A stretch of DNA of 39,391 nucleotides, from NCBI GenBank assembly GCA_963205175.1, contig CAUJIW010000145.1:1-39391 (forward strand). The letters run 5' to 3'. A program made the position numbers and the translations under genes. Origin of the DNA: Pseudomonadota bacterium. GTDB taxonomy: Bacteria; Pseudomonadota; Alphaproteobacteria; Sphingomonadales; Sphingomonadaceae. Positions 34,298 through 39,391 of the stretch are shown in pieces. The notes under the pieces are model-generated. The model did not search any database and was not told the DNA's origin. It saw only the letters and a program-made list of their open reading frames with translations. Within the stretch, counting starts at the first letter, position 1; every line of letters begins with the position of its first letter.

Positions 34298-34323
34298 ATG
34301 TATATACACCATGTATCTACATT
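34298..34323. promoter_or_regulatory. Candidate VapB operator: 13-bp tandem repeat
   Basis: ATGTATATACACC (34298-34310) and ATGTATCTACATT (34311-34323) are adjacent imperfect direct repeats with internal palindromic TGTATATACA, AT-rich against a GC-rich background, 20 bp before the antitoxin start. Suits autoregulation by VapB/VapBC. Confidence 0.6.
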
Positions 34324-34342
34324 CCCGTGAGGAGCACCACCG

Positions 34343-34600
34343 TTGGGCAAGCAGTATACCGCGCGTCTGTTCCGTACCGGCGGCAGCCGGGCGGTGCGGA
34401 TTCCCGCCGAACTGCTGCCACCCGGCGATGAGGTGGTGATCACCAAGGAAGGGGATGCCATCGTCATCCGCGCGGCCTCGGACAGGTGCCCGACCATGGG
34501 TGACCTGCTCGCCGATCTGCCGGCGTGGGGGCCGGCCGAGGACGACCCCTGGGCCGATCTGCCCGATCCGCTCCCCGAAGCACGCGATCCGCTGGCCTGA
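34343..34600 (+). CDS. vapB: VapB-type antitoxin (AbrB/SpoVT fold)
   Basis: 85 residues beginning with a TTG start preceded by GAGGAG (9 nt). The N-terminal swapped-hairpin DNA-binding fold reads TARLFRTGGSRAVRIPAELLPPGDEVVITKEGDAIVIR. The C-terminal acidic, Pro/Trp-rich tail (DLLADLPAWGPAEDDPWADLPDPLPEA) would wrap the toxin. The stop overlaps the toxin start (TGATG). Inserted between dxs and tlyA. Binds the 13-bp repeat upstream, by inference. Confidence 0.9.
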   Translation: MGKQYTARLFRTGGSRAVRIPAELLPPGDEVVITKEGDAIVIRAASDRCPTMGDLLADLPAWGPAEDDPWADLPDPLPEARDPLA

Positions 34601-34995
34601 TGTTCCTGCTCGATACCAACGTCTGCAGCGCCATCGTCAGGCGGTCGCCATCCACGCTGTTCGACCGTTATGCCGGTCTGCGCGCCGGTGAGGCGGCGAT
34701 CTCGGCCATCGTCTATGCCGAAATCCAGTATGGCCGGACCAAGCGACCGCTGGGGCGGGTGCGCGAGACCATCGTCGCGCGGGTTCTCGCGACGCTTGAG
34801 GTGCTGCCATGGACGCAGGTGGCGGCCGAGCATTATGCCGATATTCGTGCCGGGCTGGAGCGGGAGGGGACACCTATCGGCGCCATGGACATGCTGATCG
34901 CGGCCCACGCCCGTTCGGCGGACGCGACACTGGTCACGTTGAACCACCGCGAGTTCGCGCGGGTGCCCGGCCTGCGTGTCGAGAGCTGGTCATGA
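34600..34995 (+). CDS. vapC: VapC-type PIN-domain toxin ribonuclease
   Basis: 131 residues of the PIN fold. Acidic cluster: Asp5 in FLLDTN, Glu41 in YAEIQYG, Asp97 in GAMDMLIAAHA, with Asn115 at the fourth position (LVTLNHREF). Cleaves tRNA or rRNA in known relatives. Its ATG overlaps the antitoxin stop and its TGA overlaps the tlyA ATG, so translation of all three is coupled. Normal length and intact active site suggest a functional toxin. Confidence 0.93.
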   Translation: MFLLDTNVCSAIVRRSPSTLFDRYAGLRAGEAAISAIVYAEIQYGRTKRPLGRVRETIVARVLATLEVLPWTQVAAEHYADIRAGLEREGTPIGAMDMLIAAHARSADATLVTLNHREFARVPGLRVESWS

Positions 34996-35732
34996 GCAAA
35001 CAGCGGGTCGATCAGCTGCTCGTCGAGCGCGGGCTGGCCGAAAGCCGGGCACGCGCCCAGGCGTTGGTCATGGCTGGCCTGGTGTTTTCCGGCGAGCGCA
35101 AGATCGCCAAGTCCGGCGACACCCTGGCCGCCGACGCGGCGCTGGAGGTGCGCGGCCGCGACCACCCCTGGGTCAGCCGCGGCGGCCTGAAGCTCGACCA
35201 TGCGCTGAGCCATTTCGGCTGGGACATCACGGGTCAGGTGGTCATCGACGTCGGCGCCTCGACCGGCGGCTTCACCGACGTGGCGCTGACACGCGGCGCG
35301 ACGCGGGTCTATGCGGTGGATGTCGGCCACGGCCAGCTGGCGTGGAAGCTGCGTCAGGACGACCGGGTGGTGGTGCTGGAGAAAACCAACGCGCGGGCGC
35401 TCACCACCGCCGAGATCCCCGAGCCGGTGGACCTGGTGGTGTGCGACGCCAGCTTCATCGGCCTGAAAACCGTGCTGCCGGCGGCGCTGGCGCTCACCAG
35501 GCCGCACGCCCGGCTGGTGGCACTGATCAAGCCGCAGTTCGAGGTCGGCAAGGAACGGGTCGGCAAGGGCGGGGTGGTGCGCGATCCGGCACTGCACGCC
35601 GAGGTTTGCGCCGACATCGAGGCGTGGCTGAACGGCCTGCCCGGCTGGCGGGTGACCGGCATCACGCCCAGCCCGATCACCGGGCCGGAAGGCAATATCG
35701 AGTTTCTGATCGCGGCGGAGAAGCAGGCGTGA
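34992..35732 (+). CDS. tlyA: TlyA-family rRNA 2'-O-methyltransferase
   Basis: 246 residues. An N-terminal S4 RNA-binding domain (RVDQLLVERGLAESRARAQALVMAGLVFSG), then an FtsJ/TlyA Rossmann methyltransferase with the SAM motif VVIDVGASTGGFTDVAL and DLVVCDASFIGLKTVLPAAL, LIKPQFEVGKE. Methylates 2'-OH of rRNA in characterised TlyA (C1409/C1920), and some relatives act as hemolysins. The ATG overlaps the vapC stop by 4 nt (ATGA). Usually this gene directly follows dxs. The next gene starts 13 bp later. Confidence 0.95.
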   Translation: MSKQRVDQLLVERGLAESRARAQALVMAGLVFSGERKIAKSGDTLAADAALEVRGRDHPWVSRGGLKLDHALSHFGWDITGQVVIDVGASTGGFTDVALTRGATRVYAVDVGHGQLAWKLRQDDRVVVLEKTNARALTTAEIPEPVDLVVCDASFIGLKTVLPAALALTRPHARLVALIKPQFEVGKERVGKGGVVRDPALHAEVCADIEAWLNGLPGWRVTGITPSPITGPEGNIEFLIAAEKQA

Positions 35733-35757
35733 ACGAGGTGCCGGCATGAACGAGGTG
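35730..35757. repeat. 11-bp direct repeat at the tlyA/methyltransferase junction
   Basis: TGAACGAGGTG occurs at 35730-35740 and 35747-35757 (17-bp period). The first copy carries the tlyA stop TGA (its TG is in the stop region) and the second supplies the ATG context of the next gene. The 17-bp period equals that at the smpB end. Confidence 0.85.
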
Positions 35758-36972
35758 GTGGTCCAGTATCTCGGCGCCCAGGGCGATGGTGTGGCGCCGC
35801 GGCCGCCGGGCAAGCCGCTCTATGTCAAGGGCGCGGCACCTGGCGACATCGCCCGGCTCGACGATACCGGCCTGGTCGCCGAGCTGGTGCCGGGGCCCAA
35901 CCGCGCCGAGCCGGTGTGCCGCCACTTCGGCGTCTGCGGCGGCTGCACCCTGCAGCATGTCGCCGAGCCCGCCTACCGCGCCTGGCTTTCCGAGCGCATC
36001 CTGATGGCGCTGGCCCAGCACGAGGTGACGCCGGCCCGGGTGGAGCCGGTGCACCTCAGCCCGCCGGGCAGCCGCCGCCGGGCCAGCCTGCGGGCGGTGC
36101 GGCGCGGCCGGCGGGTCGAGATCGGCTTCAACATCGAGCGCACCCACCGTCTGGTCGATCTGGCGGAATGTCCGGTGCTGCACCCGGCGCTGCTGGCGGC
36201 GCTGCCGCCGCTGCGCGACTTTCTGCGCACCCTGCTGGCCGATGGCCACGCCGCCACCGTACAGCTGACGGTCACCGATGCCGGCCTCGACGTCACCCTG
36301 TCCGGGCTGAAGGTGCGCGGCTTCGAGCAGGAAGAGGCCTGCGCGGCCTTCGCCGAGGCGGCCGATCTCGCGCGACTGTCGATCGAGGGCGCCTCGGGGC
36401 TCGACGTGATGCTGGAGCGGCGGCCGCCGACGCTGCGCTTCGGTGGCGTGCCGGTGCGGCTGCCGCACAACGTGTTCCTCCAGGCCACCGCCGATGGCGA
36501 GGCGGCGCTGGTCGACGCCGTGCTGGACGCGGTGGGCGGAGCGACGCAGGTGGCGGACCTGTTCGCCGGCGTCGGCACCTTCGCGCTGCCGCTTGGCCGC
36601 ACCGCGCGGGTGCTGGCGGCGGACGCCGCCCAGCCGGCCTTGCAGGCGCTCGACCGGGCGGCACGGGAGGCCGGCCGGCCGGTCACCGTGACGCACCGCG
36701 ACCTGTTCCGCCGGCCGATGATCCCGGCGGAGCTGAAGGACATGCAGGCGGTGGTGGTCGATCCGCCGCGCGCCGGCGCCGAGGCGCAGGTGGAAATGCT
36801 GGCGCAGTCCGGCGTTCCGGTGGTGGTGGCGGTGTCGTGCAACCCCAACACCTTCGCCCGCGACGCTCGCCGGCTGGTCGATGGCGGCTATCGGCTGGAG
36901 CGGCTGTGGCCGGTCGGCCAGTTCCTGTGGTCGACGCACGTCGAGCTGGTCGCCCGCTTTGCGCGCGCCTGA
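35746..36972 (+). CDS. Class I SAM-dependent RNA (uracil-5-)methyltransferase, RlmD/TrmA-type
   Basis: 408 residues. A shortened TRAM-like N-terminus (VVVQYLGAQGDGVAPRPPGKPLYVKGA) leads into the [4Fe-4S] cluster cysteines C58, C64, C67 and C142. The SAM motif is VADLFAGVGTFALPLG and the catalytic part is VVVDPPRAGAE with Cys365 in VSCNPNTFARDA. Installs m5U in rRNA (C. crescentus RlmCD/RumA-type) or tRNA; the exact site is not assignable. It follows tlyA by 13 bp, so dxs, tlyA and this gene form a connected run, two rRNA modifiers together. Confidence 0.93.
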   Translation: MNEVVVQYLGAQGDGVAPRPPGKPLYVKGAAPGDIARLDDTGLVAELVPGPNRAEPVCRHFGVCGGCTLQHVAEPAYRAWLSERILMALAQHEVTPARVEPVHLSPPGSRRRASLRAVRRGRRVEIGFNIERTHRLVDLAECPVLHPALLAALPPLRDFLRTLLADGHAATVQLTVTDAGLDVTLSGLKVRGFEQEEACAAFAEAADLARLSIEGASGLDVMLERRPPTLRFGGVPVRLPHNVFLQATADGEAALVDAVLDAVGGATQVADLFAGVGTFALPLGRTARVLAADAAQPALQALDRAAREAGRPVTVTHRDLFRRPMIPAELKDMQAVVVDPPRAGAEAQVEMLAQSGVPVVVAVSCNPNTFARDARRLVDGGYRLERLWPVGQFLWSTHVELVARFARA

Positions 36973-37056
36973 GACTGACCGCCGATTAACTTGACCTGAC
37001 GCAAGGCGCCGCCAGCGGGCTTGCGCCAGGGTCGTGAGACTAGAAGGGAAAGTCTC

Positions 37057-37419
37057 ATGACCTGGAACACCATCCGCCTCGAACTGGCCCGTACCCGCGA
37101 ATATCCCGAGGGTAGCCCGTCGCATGCTTACATGCTGCATCTGCCGCTCGATGACCGTGGCTACATCGACGAGGACGCCTGGCGCCAGAGCCCGGCACGG
37201 GCGACGGTGACGCGCTTCTGGCCCGGCGAGCCGGACCTGCGCGGCCAGGTCATCCGTACCCGCGGCAGGGCCTGGGCCTTCTCCTACGAGCCCGGAACCG
37301 ACGACGACGAGCCGATCTATCATCTGGAAAACCATGTGCTGCGGGTCGGCGAATATGTCTCCATCACCGAGACCGATGGCGATCGCCTGCCGTTCCGGGT
37401 CGTGAGCTGCCATTCTTAG
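37057..37419 (+). CDS. Conserved hypothetical protein
   Basis: 120 residues, no signal peptide or membrane span. It is a compact, probably globular protein with TIRLELARTREYPEGSPSHAYMLHLPLDDRGYIDE at the start, ATVTRFWPGEPDLRGQVIRTRGRAWAFSY in the middle, and GEYVSITETDGDRLPFRVVSC at the end. GGGAAAG lies 4 nt before the ATG at 37057. Family and function not recognised; the composition and codon use are like the neighbours. It lies between an RNA methyltransferase and a sensor protein and has no evident partner. Confidence 0.75.
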   Translation: MTWNTIRLELARTREYPEGSPSHAYMLHLPLDDRGYIDEDAWRQSPARATVTRFWPGEPDLRGQVIRTRGRAWAFSYEPGTDDDEPIYHLENHVLRVGEYVSITETDGDRLPFRVVSCHS

Positions 37420-37625
37420 CCATTTGTCTAATTTCCGGCTGGCTGCCCTCGGCCTATCCTGACACATCCGCAAATTCACGCATCAAGGCTCCCGCCTTGA
37501 CAAGAGCGTTCGTTCTGTTGTGACTATTACTTAACCTTAATAGACTAGGTTTTTACAGCTATTCATCGTGGGCGGGGAACTATGCGGGCGGACCCATATG
37601 GCGGGGCAGGGCAGCGGAATGCGGC

Positions 37626-39278
37626 GTGATTGATCCTGCGCTTTCTCAGCATGACCGTGGTTCGTTGCTGGCGGAGCTGCTGCTGACCATGGGCGAGGCG
37701 GTGGTCACCGTTGACGCCCATGGTACCATCGTCCTGTTCAATCGCGCCGCCGAACATCTGTTCGGCTATGCCGCCGAGGACGTGCTGGGCCAGCCGCTCG
37801 GCGTTCTGCTGCCGGAAGCCAGCCGGGCAACCCATGCCGAACATATGCGCCGGTTCGCGCAAAGCGGTGACGGCCGGCAGATGATGGAGGGGCGGCCGGA
37901 GATCCAGGGTCTGCGGCGCGACGGCTCCACCTTCCACGCCGCCGCCGCCGTCACCAAGACCTGGCAGGGGGGATCGATCTTCTACACCGCCGTGCTGCGC
38001 GACGTGACCGAGCGTCGCCGCGCCCGCGAGGCGATCGAGGAACGCAACCGGGTGCTCGCGGCACTGGCCCAGGCGCAGGAGAATTTCATCACCGGCATGC
38101 CGGTGACCGATGTGTTCTCGGGCATGCTGGATTTGCTGCTCGATGTCACCGGCAGCGAATACGGCTTCATCGCCGAAGTCCTAATGACGGCGGACGGCGA
38201 GCCCTATCTGCTGGCCCACGCCATCAACCAGATGAACTGGGATGCCGACACTGCCCGGTTCTACCGGGACAAATGGCAAAGCGGCATCGAGTTTCACGAT
38301 CTCGACTCCCTGTACGGCGAGATCGTCACCACCAACGACGTGGTGCTGGCCAACACGCCCCCTGCCGACAGCCGGTCGGCGGGTGTGCCGCGCGGCCATC
38401 CGCCGCTCAACGCTTTCCTGGGTGTGCCGATCCGCCGCGGCGGCGTGGTGATCGGCGCCATCGGTCTCGCCAATCGCCCCGGCGGCTACGAGACCGACAT
38501 GCTGCCGGGTCTGCGACCGATCGCCTCGACGCTCGCCGCGCTGATCGAGGCCTACCGCAGTGGCAATGAGCGCCGGCGTACCCTTGAGGCGCTGCAGCGC
38601 AGCGAGCGATACAGTCGCGCCCTCTTCGAGCATGCCACTGTCGGTCTGATGCTGGTGTCACTCGACCTGACGGTCATCGACGCCAACCGGGCGGTCGAGC
38701 TGTTGCTCGGCTATGACGTGGGGGCGCTCAACGGGCAACGGCTGGCGGCGCTCACGCCCAGCCGGTATCACGCCATGGATCGCATGCAGTTCGGGCAGGC
38801 CTGCCGCACCGGCGTGCTGGACGGCTACGAGAAGCATTTGCTGCACCGGGATGGCGATCCGGTGCCCGTGCGTTTGCATGGCCGGCTGATCGACGATGAC
38901 GGCGAGCAGCTGCTGGTGCTGGAAGTCGAGAATCTGACGCCCGAGATCCGGGCGCGGCGTACCGAGCAGAATCTCGCCAAGGCGCAACGCATCGCCAAGC
39001 TTGGCACCTGGGAATGGCACATCGGTTCCGGCGAATTCTGGCTGTCGGATGAGGCACTGCGGACGCTCGGGCGGACGGCCGCCGAGGATATCTCCGGCAT
39101 TGATGCCTTTGTCGCGCTGGTTCACCCCGACGATCAGCCAAGCTTCCGCGCGGCGATCGAACAGACCTTGCTGCATGATGACGACCTGCGGCTGACGCAC
39201 CGGGTGGTGCAGCCCGACGGCGGGATCCGGGTGGTCATCCAGCAGGCCGAGATGTTAGCGTCCGCGCTCGTGGTGTAA
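37626..39278 (+). pseudogene. PAS-GAF-PAS-PAS sensor protein, 3' end replaced by an insertion sequence
   Basis: The native part runs to about 39252 (~542 residues). PAS1 (about 10-135, LLLTMGEAVVTVDAHGTIVLFNRAAEHLFGY), a GAF domain (about 150-310, ENFITGMPVTDVFSGMLDLLLDVTGSEYGFIAEV, FLGVPIRRGGVVIGAIGLANR), PAS2 (about 325-440) and a PAS_3-type fold (about 460-542, LGTWEWHIGSGEFWLSDEALRTLG). It then switches after VVIQQAE to 8 foreign residues and a stop (LASALVV), where PAS_3 sequences normally continue to DITER and a kinase or GGDEF domain. The output domain is lost. Start GTG at 37626 is tentative. Not obviously functional as a signal transducer. Confidence 0.85.
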
Positions 39279-39391
39279 TTTCCGGTGTAGGCGATGGTGT
39301 ATTCCGGGGTGGGGCATGCCCCACCCCGGAATGCGGCGTCGCTGGTGGCCACCGGGTTCATCGTTATGGTGGAGTTTGCACACTTCAACCG
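39253..39391. mobile_element. End of an insertion sequence, possibly IS21-like
   Basis: The sequence changes abruptly at about 39253, opening TGTTAGCGTCCG. Repeated GGTGTA-type motifs follow (GGTGTAATTTCCGG, GGTGTAGG, GGTGTATTCCGG), resembling the multiple terminal repeats of IS21-family elements. A 32-bp perfect palindrome is at 39301-39332 (ATTCCGGGGTGGGGCA and its complement), suited to blocking read-through. The rest of the element lies beyond the window; no transposase is visible, so the family is a guess. Confidence 0.6.

Noticed and set aside
35677..37479. 600-codon minus-strand frame opposite the RNA methyltransferase
   Set aside because: Shadow of a well-supported gene; composition biased to Gln/Arg/Gly.

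Overview
The window is high-GC chromosomal DNA from an alphaproteobacterium, most likely of the Rhodospirillales/Zavarzinia-like grade. The placement rests on a circularly permuted two-piece tmRNA, an alpha-type SspB, single-subunit GDT1 and DHS-like genes of alphaproteobacterial type, and dapA-smpB and dxs-tlyA gene orders. The exact genus is not resolvable by eye. Most of the window is housekeeping sequence. Mobile DNA appears as one insertion-sequence end at the right edge and a small toxin-antitoxin cassette.

Layout, 1-11.6 kb: a TAT-exported dienelactone hydrolase (cut by the window edge); fumC, sspB and the permuted ssrA in one minus-strand direction; an ACT protein divergent from an Lrp/AsnC regulator; a pair of 82-bp extragenic repeats; a glycine-zipper lipoprotein; a PepSY / OmpR-type regulator / sensor kinase operon; uup; a soluble chemoreceptor-like protein; yaaA.

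Layout, 11.6-25.7 kb: sdhC-sdhD-sdhA without sdhB; a TonB-dependent heme/iron-type receptor with an EF-hand protein and a DUF4198 protein upstream, with iron-type operator candidates; a polyamine pair (deoxyhypusine-synthase-like protein and ornithine decarboxylase) whose leader RNA can hide the decarboxylase ribosome binding site; a threonine/serine dehydratase; a PEP-CTERM HAF-repeat exoprotein; a PPK2 polyphosphate kinase; two small exported EF-hand proteins.

Layout, 25.7-39.4 kb: slt-greB on minus; dapA-smpB on plus; a GDT1/UPF0016 cation exporter behind a yybP-ykoY (manganese) riboswitch; a YedY-like molybdenum oxidoreductase; a Fur/Zur-type regulator; dxs, then a VapBC cassette, then tlyA and an RNA (uracil-5)-methyltransferase in a tight run; a conserved hypothetical; and a PAS-GAF-PAS-PAS sensor whose end is replaced by an insertion sequence.

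Functional links: three trans-translation/tag-degradation parts are here (ssrA, sspB adjacent; smpB 27 kb away). fumC and sdhCDA are neighbouring TCA steps. ODC and the DHS-like protein form a probable polyamine route. Several genes end in short tandem duplications spanning or abutting the stop codon, an unusual local habit of this genome.
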